Shown piece after piece: positions 17,324 through 26,740 of a stretch of 64,000 nt of DNA. How positions within the stretch are numbered: position 1 is the stretch's first letter; each line of letters begins with the position of its first letter. The DNA is from Lactiplantibacillus pentosus (lineage in GTDB: Bacteria > Bacillota > Bacilli > Lactobacillales > Lactobacillaceae). Both the position numbers and the translations under genes were made by a program. The notes under the pieces were generated by a model. That model made no database searches. It was given only the letters and a program-made list of their open reading frames with translations, and was not told the DNA's origin. The stretch is taken from the NCBI RefSeq assembly GCF_003641185.1, contig NZ_CP032757.1:2604001-2668000 (forward strand), read 5' to 3'.

Positions 17324-17740
17324 ATGTTTCCAGAACGTTTACGCGCCCTTCGACGAGGGCAAAAAATGACCCTGGCCCAACTCGCGACCGCGCTCAATCA
17401 GATGCCCGCCGCCGAACAGACGACCCGCAAAAATACCGCAGCTCAAATCGGCAACTGGGAACGTAATTTACGGACCCCTTCCTACCTAGAAGTTCGTAAA
17501 TTAGCCGAGTTTTTTAACGTCACCACTGACTATCTATCAGGAAAATCGGACCAAGAAGAATACGACCTCGGACGAATCTTTTTATCTGGCAAACCACTGA
17601 CGTTCAACCAGGAACAACTGTCCAGTGAAGACCGTTACGAATTATTTCAACTGATGGACGGCTACTTACATGGCCGTCAACACCGGGCCACGACGGACGT
17701 GGTCGGTCAGGAAGAATTAGATCTACATTTCGATGACTAG
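17324..17740 (+). CDS. XRE-family DNA-binding protein
   Basis: A 138-residue protein. Residues 1-72 form a Cro/CI-type helix-turn-helix, with an insertion between helices (MPAAEQTTRKNTAAQIGNWE) that lengthens the usual domain. The segment VRKLAEFFNVTTDYLSGKS ends it. The remaining tail is acidic and has no known domain. It lies 18 bp after pepF and 8 bp before the methyltransferase-fold gene, so the three may form one unit. The regulatory target is unknown. Confidence 0.85.
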   Translation: MFPERLRALRRGQKMTLAQLATALNQMPAAEQTTRKNTAAQIGNWERNLRTPSYLEVRKLAEFFNVTTDYLSGKSDQEEYDLGRIFLSGKPLTFNQEQLSSEDRYELFQLMDGYLHGRQHRATTDVVGQEELDLHFDD

Positions 17741-17748
17741 GAGTTATT

Positions 17749-18600
17749 ATGAATCCCAAGAAATTAAAACAACTCAAAAAACGGGCGAAACAACAAGCCG
17801 TAACCCCCTACATTCAACAAATGACGCGTTACCGCACATTGTTTAAAGACGACCCACAAATCCTCGTGCTGATCAATAACGTGCTAGAAGCAGACCGGCT
17901 ATTGGCCGCTGGACTGGCACCGCAACAACTACCGGTCTTAGAAGTGCCAGATGACTTTCAGGATCAGCTGTTTGCACGCATTAATCAACAGTACCCAATG
18001 GGCGACCCGGCTGGTGATGCCGCGTGGAACCAATTGTCAGCGGCCCTGCCAAAGGTCGACAAATTGTTGCGCGATTTCCGGGATTATTTGGAAATGCAAT
18101 ACGGGATGTGGGCCTACATCAGCGCCCCATTTCTCAAAGACTTAGCTGATTTCACCGGCAATAACCCAGTGTTAGAAGTCATGGCCGGCAACGGCTACAT
18201 TTCAAAGGGGCTCAAGCGGCTGCATCCCAGTCAGCCAATCTACACGACCGATTCTAAGGATTGGACGCACGAGACTGGTAATCAAACGGGACGTCACCCG
18301 GTCACATCGATTGAAGCACTGGATGCTGTCAGTGCCTTTAAGCAATACGCAGGGTCCATCAAGTACGTTATCATGGCCTGGTCACCCGACAAATTGACCA
18401 TCGATTGGGACCTCTTACAGGCAATGCGCCAAGATGAGCACGATATTCCACTGATTGTCATTGGTGAAAAGTACGGTGCAACTGGTTCCAAACAATTCTG
18501 GGACGAAGCGACCTATCAAACTGACGATGCGGTGACTAAGTTAAACGCCCATTTTCGGCCATTTGATCTGATTCACGATCAGGTCTACGTCGTCCGCTAA
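17749..18600 (+). CDS. methyltransferase-fold protein (putative SAM-dependent)
   Basis: A 283-residue protein. PVLEVMAGNGYISKGL (about residues 142-157) resembles the SAM-binding motif I (hh[D/E]hxxGxG), followed by an acidic residue at the end of strand 2 (YTTDSKDW). The N-terminal 130 residues are helical and basic at the start (KKLKQLKKRAKQQ). The later catalytic motifs are not clear, so it could be an inactive or substrate-diverged member. ATG 17749 follows GGAG 8 bp after the XRE stop. Target unknown. Confidence 0.65.
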   Translation: MNPKKLKQLKKRAKQQAVTPYIQQMTRYRTLFKDDPQILVLINNVLEADRLLAAGLAPQQLPVLEVPDDFQDQLFARINQQYPMGDPAGDAAWNQLSAALPKVDKLLRDFRDYLEMQYGMWAYISAPFLKDLADFTGNNPVLEVMAGNGYISKGLKRLHPSQPIYTTDSKDWTHETGNQTGRHPVTSIEALDAVSAFKQYAGSIKYVIMAWSPDKLTIDWDLLQAMRQDEHDIPLIVIGEKYGATGSKQFWDEATYQTDDAVTKLNAHFRPFDLIHDQVYVVR

Positions 18601-18630
18601 CGCCCTCATTACTAATGCGCTAAATTAATC

Positions 18631-18670
18631 AAAACGAGCTTTCGGAATTTTTTCTGAAAGCTCGTTTTTT
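18631..18670 (+). terminator. terminator of the pepF-XRE-methyltransferase unit
   Basis: AAAACGAGCTTTC pairs with GAAAGCTCGTTTT, followed by T-run. Confidence 0.85.
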
Positions 18671-18742
18671 GCAGCTTATTTCATATTGTGTGTTGACAAA
18701 AGCAGCGTCGCTTCCGCTCCCATCAGTTGTCAGTATTCTGGA

Positions 18743-19099
18743 TTATAAATCTAACTGCTTCAACTGTGCTAATCCCGCTACCAGTGACGCCCGCGATATT
18801 CCCCCGCTGGCGAGGTTCTGGTCATCAAATCGGTTGAGTGTCGCGTAGAACCAGATGCCTAACTTCAAGAATTCTGAGGCCATCATGGCGTATTGTAACA
18901 CTAGCAACCGGTCTGCGGCTTGCGCATAGGCGTGCTTGTCGATTAATTGTGTCAGTTCGACTTGGTGCGGTAACGGTTTATCTTGTAACTCTGGAAAGAC
19001 GACTTGGGTCTCACCACCCTTACGACGACTCAAAGTGTATCCCAGCCCCGTCGCAAATGCGCGCAACTGCCGCATCAACCAATCACTTTCATCTTGCAT
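18743..19099 (-). CDS. conserved hypothetical protein
   Basis: A 118-residue soluble, mainly helical protein of no family I can name with confidence. It starts MQDESDWLMRQLRAFATGLGYTL. The ATG at 19099 follows GGGGGAGACCACC. It lies 12 bp after the stop of the small membrane protein gene, so the two form an operon. No catalytic motif was found. Confidence 0.7.
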   Translation of the reverse strand: MQDESDWLMRQLRAFATGLGYTLSRRKGGETQVVFPELQDKPLPHQVELTQLIDKHAYAQAADRLLVLQYAMMASEFLKLGIWFYATLNRFDDQNLASGGISRASLVAGLAQLKQLDL

Positions 19100-19111
19100 G
19101 GTGGTCTCCCC

Positions 19112-19399
19112 CTAATTATGCGCCATCCAGTATATCGCTGTGATCGTTAAAATCACGGATAACGTACACATATAGCCGTAAAAGTGTTTTTCAGCCTTCG
19201 TCCGCGCGTGGTTTCCCTGGTACGCATCCGCCAAGCTGGTGATGAACGTTGCCAGAATCGTGTACAGAATCAGCCCTGTAAACGCGTAGGCACTCCAAGC
19301 ACCACCAATTCCGCTGTGGGCCCGTTGTAGGCCGTAACCAATCAACCAAACCAGGCCTAAAATAAACGTCGGTCCGGCAATTAATCGTCGATGAATCAT
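19112..19399 (-). CDS. small membrane protein of unknown function
   Basis: A 95-residue protein with three hydrophobic segments (about residues 5-22, 34-53, 74-92). The loop contains ADAYQGNHARTKAEKHFYGY, a charged cytoplasmic-type stretch. ATG 19399 is chosen for the GGGGGAG site; an extended in-frame start is less likely. It is the first gene of the two-gene operon with the 18743 gene. Confidence 0.68.
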   Translation of the reverse strand: MIHRRLIAGPTFILGLVWLIGYGLQRAHSGIGGAWSAYAFTGLILYTILATFITSLADAYQGNHARTKAEKHFYGYMCTLSVILTITAIYWMAHN

Positions 19400-19584
19400 C
19401 GTGTACTCCCCCTTTGTTGGTACCAATCGTCCTCAAGCATCGTGTTGACTGCTACTAAGATTCAAGCGGCAGCATTCACGAATACCGGTCTCCCCATTTG
19501 ACCGGCTATCACATCTATCATTAAATCGTATGCTCATTATCCACCTTTTTACAGGTATATACCACTAGAACGACGCGTAAAAAA

Positions 19585-19621
19585 ATTGGCAGCTCTTCCA
19601 CAATGGAAGAACTGCCAATTC
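19585..19621 (-). terminator. terminator of pox
   Basis: AATTGGCAG...CTGCCAATT stem with inner CTTCC/GGAAG; seven T follow on the minus strand. Confidence 0.85.
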
Positions 19622-19653
19622 GTGATTCCAATCTCAACGATTAATCGTGAGGT

Positions 19654-21411
19654 TTATTGTACCTTAAATTCTTTGAAGTAACTGGATAATGGTTTCAATT
19701 CATTAGCATCGTACTTTTCTTTAAATGCGCTGACCGAAGCATCGGATGTCTTGGCTGGATCGACATCCAGAATTTCAACTGGTAAGCCCCGTTTGTCAGT
19801 AATCTTAGCATCAATCAAGACTGGACGACCCGCTTTTAATTCGGCCATGGCCGTTTCAAAGGCATCATGTAATTGGGCAAAGTGGTCGACACGAATCCCT
19901 TTGACGCCCATCCCTTCAGCGATTTTTGCAAAGTCGGCATCGAGCAAATCAATCCCATAGTATGGTTGCGGCACGTCCTCTTGTTCAGACTTAATAAAGT
20001 TCAACGTTTGGTTAGACGTGACAATATTGAAGATTGGCAAGTGGTACTTTACTTCGGTCAACAAGTCTTGCATGACCATTGAGAAGGCCCCATCACCGGC
20101 AATATTGAAGGCTTGACGGTCAGGATAGCTCATCTTGGCAGCAATTGCCCCGGGAACGCCGGCACCCATCGTCGCAAATAGTGCGGAGGTCAATAGTTTT
20201 TGCTTAGGGTTCATCTTTAAGAACCGGAAACTGTTGATGGTGTTGTCACCGACATCCATTGAGAAGACGGCATTGTCTTCTGCGACCCGGTTGATTTCTT
20301 GATAAACTTGTTCATATTCCAGTGGATCAGTCGTCCGTTCACTTAACTTCTTCAAGTACTGCTTCCAATCAGCCATGTCGGCCTTGGCAGCTTGATAGTA
20401 TGGTGATGGTGTAGCCTGTTCACTCAAGGCTAAGGCCCGTTTGATGAACACCTTGGCATCGCCATTGACACCGAAGTCTAAATGGTGATGACGACCAAAT
20501 TTACCAGGATCTAATTCAATTTGAACATACTTGAAATCATGGGTCGTGTACATAATTTGGGCGAATGAATAGTCCGCACCGACTGAGACAACTAAGTCCG
20601 TAATCCCCATGAGTTCATCCGCAGCCTTGGAAGCAGCCCGGTAAGCACTGCCCATGTTGCCATCGAAACTATCTGGAATGACCCCTTTGGCTAAACCAGT
20701 GATGATGATTGGCACTTGTAACCGTTCAGCTAAAGCCATCATATCTTCGGTCGCGCCACGAGTCCCTTGACCAACGTGGAAGACGGGGTACTTGGCAGCT
20801 TTGATCATGTCTAAGACGGTCTTGACTTGGTCATCCTCGATTTCAGGAACGCCCCGTAACTTGGCAGGAACACTCGCTGAATCATAGTTTTCATCCGGAA
20901 TTTCAACATACCCAAAGTCATTTGGAATCGTGACGACGGCAACGCCATTTTCCCGGTAAGCGGTCCGGATTGCCTTATCGACAACGTATGGTAAGCTTTC
21001 AGGCGTCATTACAGTCCGGTTGAAGACGGCGACGTCACTAAAAATTGGCTCTTCTGCAAATTCTTGGAAATAATCATAGTTCATATTGGTATGGGCAACT
21101 TGACCCACTAAGGCAAGTACGGGAACGTGGTCTTCCTTCGCATCGTACAGTCCGTTCAGCAAGTTAACGGCACCAGGACCTGCAGAACCAAATGCGACAC
21201 CGATCTTCCCAGTTAACTTCGCATCAGCCGCGGCAGCTAGTGCACCAACTTGTTCATGACGCACTTGTACGTATTGGAGCCGATTTTTCTCGACGTCCAA
21301 CGCGTGCATGGTTGAATTAAACGACCCACCGGCATAGCCGTAAATCTGCTTAATATCCCAAGCTTCTAACACTTTCAACATTGCGACGGATGCTTCAATC
21401 ATCTTTGCCAT
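19654..21411 (-). CDS. pox: pyruvate oxidase
   Basis: A 585-residue ThDP- and FAD-dependent enzyme that oxidises pyruvate with phosphate and O2 to acetyl phosphate, CO2 and H2O2. The catalytic Glu lies in VRHEQVGALAAAAD (about residue 56), and the ThDP motif is GDGAFSMVMQDLL...N near 440-470. Domain order (pyrimidine-binding, FAD, ThDP) and length fit the L. plantarum Pox family. ATG 21411 follows GAAGG; an in-frame start 14 codons upstream has a poor site. Expression likely falls under glucose through the cre box between promoter and gene. Several paralogues exist in this species, so the exact paralogue number is not assigned. Confidence 0.93.
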   Translation of the reverse strand: MAKMIEASVAMLKVLEAWDIKQIYGYAGGSFNSTMHALDVEKNRLQYVQVRHEQVGALAAAADAKLTGKIGVAFGSAGPGAVNLLNGLYDAKEDHVPVLALVGQVAHTNMNYDYFQEFAEEPIFSDVAVFNRTVMTPESLPYVVDKAIRTAYRENGVAVVTIPNDFGYVEIPDENYDSASVPAKLRGVPEIEDDQVKTVLDMIKAAKYPVFHVGQGTRGATEDMMALAERLQVPIIITGLAKGVIPDSFDGNMGSAYRAASKAADELMGITDLVVSVGADYSFAQIMYTTHDFKYVQIELDPGKFGRHHHLDFGVNGDAKVFIKRALALSEQATPSPYYQAAKADMADWKQYLKKLSERTTDPLEYEQVYQEINRVAEDNAVFSMDVGDNTINSFRFLKMNPKQKLLTSALFATMGAGVPGAIAAKMSYPDRQAFNIAGDGAFSMVMQDLLTEVKYHLPIFNIVTSNQTLNFIKSEQEDVPQPYYGIDLLDADFAKIAEGMGVKGIRVDHFAQLHDAFETAMAELKAGRPVLIDAKITDKRGLPVEILDVDPAKTSDASVSAFKEKYDANELKPLSSYFKEFKVQ

Positions 21412-21438
21412 AGTAAATGCCTTCTTTTTTAAATTTGT

Positions 21439-21452
21439 TGTATACGTTTTCA
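21439..21452. promoter_or_regulatory. cre-type CcpA site in the pox leader
   Basis: TGTATACGTTTTCA matches the WTGNAANCGNWNNCW cre consensus with one mismatch. It lies downstream of the -10, where CcpA could block elongation. Confidence 0.6.
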
Positions 21453-21464
21453 TTTACGATTATT

Positions 21465-21493
21465 AGCATACATCTAAATTGTTCAAAATTCAA
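21465..21493 (-). promoter_or_regulatory. pox promoter
   Basis: Minus strand TTGAAT (21493-21488), 17-bp spacer, TATGCT (21470-21465), about 55 nt upstream of the start codon. Confidence 0.6.
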
Positions 21494-21642
21494 TTGTAAA
21501 CAATCATTATTTTAAAAATATTGGCTTAACTAACCAAATCGTCACGTCAGCTCCCCCGTCAAAGCAGTGCTATAATGCGGATTATTTTGATTTCAACCAG
21601 TTCGTTCAGCGCGTAATTATGGTTCGGTTTCGAGGCGAAATA

Positions 21643-22059
21643 ATGAGAACTCATCAATTAATTAATATATTGACCGCCGAATTGTCAGCGCTACCGGTAC
21701 TCATTGTCGCGTATTACGCCATCACGGCCAAGCCCACTGGTGAGTGGCAATTGGTCCTTAATCTACCGGTGTGCTGGCTAATTAGCTCGTATCTGATCAG
21801 TTATCCACTGCTCCTGTCAGCCATCCCGATGCTACGTCGCAACCCCTTCAAAATGCAGTCAATCTCGGTGCAGGCCAGTTTAAAGTATCACTCTCATTTG
21901 AACGAACGGGCTGCCCGTTGGGATGATGAAATGAATCTCGCCATTTTTATATTGGAGCGCGGGGTCTTGATGCTGCTGTCGGAACCGGTGGGACTGCTGT
22001 TACTTCTGTATTTTGGGATCCGGCGACTTCAGCACGATGCCAAACGAAAAACGCTCTAG
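21643..22059 (+). CDS. small membrane protein, paralogue of the gene at 13577
   Basis: A 138-residue protein with two N-terminal hydrophobic segments, a polar middle and a hydrophobic C-terminal segment. The YYAITAKPTGEWQL...YLISYPLLL stretch aligns with the 13577 gene, so both belong to one lineage-specific family. ATG 21643 follows GAGGCG; the in-frame start at 21619 has no ribosome site. Function unknown. Confidence 0.65.
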   Translation: MRTHQLINILTAELSALPVLIVAYYAITAKPTGEWQLVLNLPVCWLISSYLISYPLLLSAIPMLRRNPFKMQSISVQASLKYHSHLNERAARWDDEMNLAIFILERGVLMLLSEPVGLLLLLYFGIRRLQHDAKRKTL

Positions 22060-22096
22060 CTGTTTGCAAATCTGAACAGCTAGGACGTTTCGTTTT
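22042..22096 (+). terminator. terminator overlapping the gene end
   Basis: AACGAAAAACG...CTAGCTGTT stem pairs with AACAGCTAG...CGTTTCGTT, followed by TTT. The left arm overlaps the last codons of the membrane protein gene. Confidence 0.75.
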
Positions 22097-22166
22097 ATGG
22101 ATTAGTTTCAAAGCATTTAGTTAGTAGCCGACGCACTGTTAACAATCACTATCAATCGTCGTTGCC

Positions 22167-22952
22167 TTACTTCAAAATATTAGCCGCTAAAAAGTCGACC
22201 GCAGCTTCCTGAATCTTGTGTGGCACGTGATGAACGCCACCCTCAGCACGTTTGAAGACCGTTGCACTCAGGGCTGGGGTATCTTTGAAACGGTGCTTGA
22301 AATCGCGCACATATTGATATGGCACCATCTGGTCGGCCGTTCCGTTAAAGAAGAACATTGGACGCCCAGCCAGCGCTTCTGGATGTTCTGATAAGTCAAA
22401 CTTGGCCAACTGTTGATACGTTTTGGTAATCAGTTCGTCCGGTAGTTTGGCTTGTAAGGCTGCTGGTAGCTGCGCAACTTGGTCCTTGGCGAATGCGACC
22501 GGTTCAGGTGACCCAATCAGTGACACGCCGGCAACAACTTGCGGCTGCGTGGCCATCACACCTGCAGCGGTAATACCACCCATGGAAGTCCCCATCACGC
22601 CGATCTTGTCCGCATCAGTGATTCCAGCCGCAACTAAACTATCCACTAATTGTGGAAATTCAGCCACCGAATGGCCGACGATCGACCAAAAGTGTTCCGG
22701 ATGGCGGTCTAAGTCAGTGCCATCATTGCGGCTACCATGCAAATAAGCAGTTGGTAAAATGACCCGAAAACCAGCGCGAACTAGTTGATAGGCCGCGGAT
22801 AGTTCTGTTGCCGTTTGGTTCGTCCAACCATGATAATCGATAATCGTTGGTAACTTCGTCTGTGCTTGACTCGCTGCAAACACGTGTAAGACGGGCAAAT
22901 CGCCCAATTTGGTCGTACGGACTACCACGTCTTCAAATAAATTCGTTGTCAT
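22167..22952 (-). CDS. alpha/beta hydrolase (esterase-like, YitV type)
   Basis: A 261-residue soluble protein. It shows IIDYHGWTNQ (oxyanion region), GTSMGGITA with the nucleophile Ser, GTADQMVP with the Asp, and a C-terminal GVHHVPH with the His. Such enzymes in L. plantarum hydrolyse short-chain esters. ATG 22952 follows GGTGAT; the upstream in-frame TTG is adjacent to no ribosome site. It lies 159 bp after the thioredoxin-like gene, with a dyad between them, so it may be separately expressed. Confidence 0.82.
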   Translation of the reverse strand: MTTNLFEDVVVRTTKLGDLPVLHVFAASQAQTKLPTIIDYHGWTNQTATELSAAYQLVRAGFRVILPTAYLHGSRNDGTDLDRHPEHFWSIVGHSVAEFPQLVDSLVAAGITDADKIGVMGTSMGGITAAGVMATQPQVVAGVSLIGSPEPVAFAKDQVAQLPAALQAKLPDELITKTYQQLAKFDLSEHPEALAGRPMFFFNGTADQMVPYQYVRDFKHRFKDTPALSATVFKRAEGGVHHVPHKIQEAAVDFLAANILK

Positions 22953-23030
22953 TTTTATCACCGTTTCCAAAATTAATAGTTAATAGTGTAGCAGAAGCCC
23001 AAACGAAAGCCAACCCAAACGCGCCCATCG

Positions 23031-23047
23031 TGGTTAAAGCTTAACCA
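23031..23047. promoter_or_regulatory. perfect dyad between the hydrolase and thioredoxin-like genes
   Basis: TGGTTAA-AGC-TTAACCA, extended on both sides by CG..CG pairs. It has no T-run, so it is more likely an operator than a terminator. Confidence 0.4.
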
Positions 23048-23111
23048 TCACGGACACATCTGAGTTGGCAATTAAGTCGACTAGCCACTACTGACCAGTG
23101 TAATAAATAAA

Positions 23112-23432
23112 TTACTTTTCAAGTGTATCTAAGAAATCTTCAACTTGTTTTTGCGTCTTACGGAACTTGTCGACATAGCGGCCAATTTCTTGACCATCTT
23201 CAATACCAACGAAACTAGGAATACCCATTACACCCATGTCTTGAGCGATTTCAATGTTCGCGTCACGGTCAACCGTAATCCAATCGTATTGGTCGTACTT
23301 GGCTTCGATTTGGGGCATTACTGGTTTAATAAACGCGCAATCCGGGCACCAGTCCGCCGTAAAGAATAACATATGCTTACCCGTCTTGATTCGGTCGCGA
23401 ATTTCTTCGTCGCTTAAAGTTGCAGTTGCCAT
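23112..23432 (-). CDS. thioredoxin-like protein
   Basis: A 106-residue thioredoxin fold. The redox motif is WCPDC (about residues 29-33) in FFTADWCPDCAFIKP, with MGIPSF as the cis-Pro loop. This is the CPDC-type variant, not the classical CGPC. ATG 23432 follows GGAGG. It starts 72 bp after the trans-sulfuration gene and may be read from the same T-box-controlled transcript. It probably reduces disulfides in the cytoplasm; its partner is unknown. Confidence 0.85.
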   Translation of the reverse strand: MATATLSDEEIRDRIKTGKHMLFFTADWCPDCAFIKPVMPQIEAKYDQYDWITVDRDANIEIAQDMGVMGIPSFVGIEDGQEIGRYVDKFRKTQKQVEDFLDTLEK

Positions 23433-23504
23433 AAAAAATGCCTCCAATATTCTTGATGATACCTATAGTTTAACACATACTAAAAGTAAGTAAAGGACTT
23501 TGCG

Positions 23505-24650
<1,146 letters not shown>

Positions 24651-24691
24651 TTATGCCATTAATCGTAATCTCATCCTAAAAATGAAAACAC

Positions 24692-24935
24692 AAAAAAACC
24701 GCCATCTATCAGGGACGCCGGTCGCGTGTTACCACCCAAGTTCAATTGCGGGTCACCCCACAACACTCATCAAGTTGATTTCAACTCACTAGGATAACGG
24801 CCAGTCCCGCCAGCACAGCCTTGTGACCGCTACTGGGCATTCCGAGTTCATCTTCATTAGGCCGCCACCTTGCCGCTTTGCACTCACTACGGCTCCCTGT
24901 TAAAGGCGCAGACTAACTACTCTTCTCATCAACAT
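24692..24935 (-). ncRNA. T-box leader, probably methionine-specific
   Basis: The minus strand between promoter and gene has a stem I region with the AGTAGTTAGTC motif, AGGGAGCC, and a GCGGCAAGGTGG distal loop. It then has GAAGATGAACTC, in which AUG sits in the specifier position, then the T-box core GGGTGGTAACACG (24737-24725), and a terminator stem with seven T (24698-24692). Uncharged tRNA-Met would stabilise the antiterminator and allow transcription of the trans-sulfuration gene. The specifier assignment is by pattern and less certain than the T-box itself. Confidence 0.85.
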
Positions 24936-24945
24936 GTCATTTAAT

Positions 24946-24980
24946 GATATTTTCATCTTACTCTCATGATGGGGTGAGTG
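24946..24980 (-). promoter_or_regulatory. promoter of the T-box transcript
   Basis: Minus strand TTGCAC, 17-bp spacer, TAAGAT just upstream of the leader. Positions are approximate. Confidence 0.5.
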
Positions 24981-25305
24981 CAAGGCTAATTTTGCGCCAG
25001 CCGGCCTATGAAACGCGTGCGGAATCGCCCAAAAACTTGACGTCATGTGGGTGGAGCGACTGGTCGGCGTGCTCAAATTTTTGGCGCACCGATCGTATTG
25101 GGTAGCTTCCAGCGAGTTTAACCCAATTCGAGCCGCAGCTGCTGCTGAGAATTATCATCATTAAGTTAACAACCTAACTACATCGTTCCGAAAATCGTTA
25201 ACTTTGAGTGCAACAATATCACAAAAAAGGAACCACCAGCATCGGCAGTTCCTGACATGATTTACATTTTATATACTGACTTCTGAGCTAAAAACGTTCG
25301 CCGAC
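24981..25305. other. intergenic stretch, nothing recognised
   Basis: About 325 bp without a gene. A weak stem GGAACCACC/GGCAGTTCC at about 25229-25250 precedes the end of the next gene and may be its terminator. Confidence 0.35.
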
Positions 25306-25617
25306 TTATCCAAATAGCTTTGAAACAATCACAAAATAAATCAAAATCAAAACGGCTAGCCCCAACGTCTTCAACAACGCGAGCCACTGTCCCCCGGCTG
25401 TCCGCCCCTTTGGTCCCAAGCAGAGCACTAAGCCACCACAAATCACGGCTAATGTTCCGAGCTCGCGACCCCAGTCAGCATTCCACACATAAACAAACGG
25501 CCCAATCAGACCACTCACCACGGCGACAATCCCCATAATTTTAAGAATCAGGCGTCCAAGCCGCTTATCCTTTTCATCATAAATCTCATGTTTCTCTTTT
25601 GCCAACTTATCCACCAA
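25306..25617 (-). CDS. small membrane protein of unknown function
   Basis: A 103-residue protein with an acidic/basic N-terminal 20 residues and three hydrophobic segments (about residues 24-45, 52-70, 78-100). It may start at TTG 25617 or the adjoining GTG 25614; AGGGAGG lies about 9 nt upstream. No family recognised. Confidence 0.65.
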   Translation of the reverse strand: MVDKLAKEKHEIYDEKDKRLGRLILKIMGIVAVVSGLIGPFVYVWNADWGRELGTLAVICGGLVLCLGPKGRTAGGQWLALLKTLGLAVLILIYFVIVSKLFG

Positions 25618-25757
25618 CCTTTATAACCTCCCTCTAGTATGCCGTATTTTGAATGTGAGGGCAAGAAGGCGGTTACACGTGGTGCTGTAGCCATAGTGTG
25701 AGTAGAACGCTGGTCAAGCCATATCTGCGTCAACCATCTGGCCATGAAAAAAGTCCA

Positions 25758-25795
25758 TACAAAAAGACTCCTCCAGAATCATTTTCTGAAGGAAT
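25758..25795 (-). terminator. terminator of the Ser/Thr-rich anchored protein gene
   Basis: GATTCCTTCAGAA pairs with TTCTGGAGGAGTC on the minus strand, followed by TTTTT. Confidence 0.7.
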
Positions 25796-25832
25796 CTCCT
25801 TGACCGTTGTTAGCCTACTTCAGTCGAACGGC

Positions 25833-26477
25833 TTAAGGTTGTGTCGAAACGACTTGCCAGACATCCCCTTGGGCAAGTTGTTGCTGCTCAAGTTGACCCT
25901 TGGCATTAACCCGGAACCGGCCTGCTAAGTGCGCGACATCGGCGTTTTGATTTTCATAAACTTCAACATAGACGAGTCCGCCCTGTTGATACTGATTAAA
26001 GACAAAGTTCTGCTTGTTAGCAGTTGTCCCTTGATACTGGGCTGACACTTGATGCCAAGCCCAATCGTTGATCTGACTAGTCGTTAAATGTTGCGTTGCA
26101 ACGGTACTACTAGTCGCTGATGAGGACGATTGCTTGCTAGTCCCCGTGGTTGCAGAACTAGCTGCTTGACTGCTGGTCGTCGTGGAATCCGTTGATGACT
26201 GTGCATCCGTCCCAGTCGTTGATGCACTGGAACTATCAGAAGTCGCATTTGTTGACGAGTCATCAGATGTCGAAGACGATTTTGTTGCGGTTGACTTCTC
26301 GGTCTTAGCATCTGACGAAGACGCAGACTTGCTCGACTTTTCAGCCTTCTTTGACACGACCGTCTTCGTTTCACTAACACGTTGTTGACTAGTTTGGTGG
26401 TCGGCCTCCAAATAATAGCCACCCCCAAGCGCTGCAATTGCGGCGATTACTGCGGTACTAACTAACACTTTTTTCAA
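25833..26477 (-). CDS. membrane-anchored extracellular protein with Ser/Thr-rich stalk
   Basis: A 214-residue protein. Residues 1-22 are a hydrophobic signal-anchor (MKKVLVSTAVIAAIAALGG), about 30-130 a Ser/Thr/Ala-rich low-complexity stalk, and about 135-214 a small globular domain beginning LTTSQINDWAW. TTG 26477 is chosen because GGGGAG lies 9 nt upstream; the extended TTG at 26486 abuts it. No Cys lipobox. Such stalks in this species are often O-glycosylated; whether this one is cannot be told. The C-terminal domain is of a type seen in lactobacillar surface proteins with no known role. Confidence 0.7.
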   Translation of the reverse strand: MKKVLVSTAVIAAIAALGGGYYLEADHQTSQQRVSETKTVVSKKAEKSSKSASSSDAKTEKSTATKSSSTSDDSSTNATSDSSSASTTGTDAQSSTDSTTTSSQAASSATTGTSKQSSSSATSSTVATQHLTTSQINDWAWHQVSAQYQGTTANKQNFVFNQYQQGGLVYVEVYENQNADVAHLAGRFRVNAKGQLEQQQLAQGDVWQVVSTQP

Positions 26478-26740
26478 GATAATCAACTCCCCAAAGATTA
26501 ATTGTCTGATACTACCTAAAGCATACGCTATGTTGACTCACTTTACCAACGTTTACCTGTTTTAGATGCAAATTTAATGTTTCGATAAGAATTGGGGGTT
26601 ACCTTGAGAATTCAGGTTTAGAAAATGCCGCCGCTTATAGCAAAAATGTGCAATTAACGAAACCAGCAAACGCACAATTGACTTGCATCCCACAACAGAT
26701 CTCACAAACGCACGGTATCAATGAGTACCCTAATTATCCC

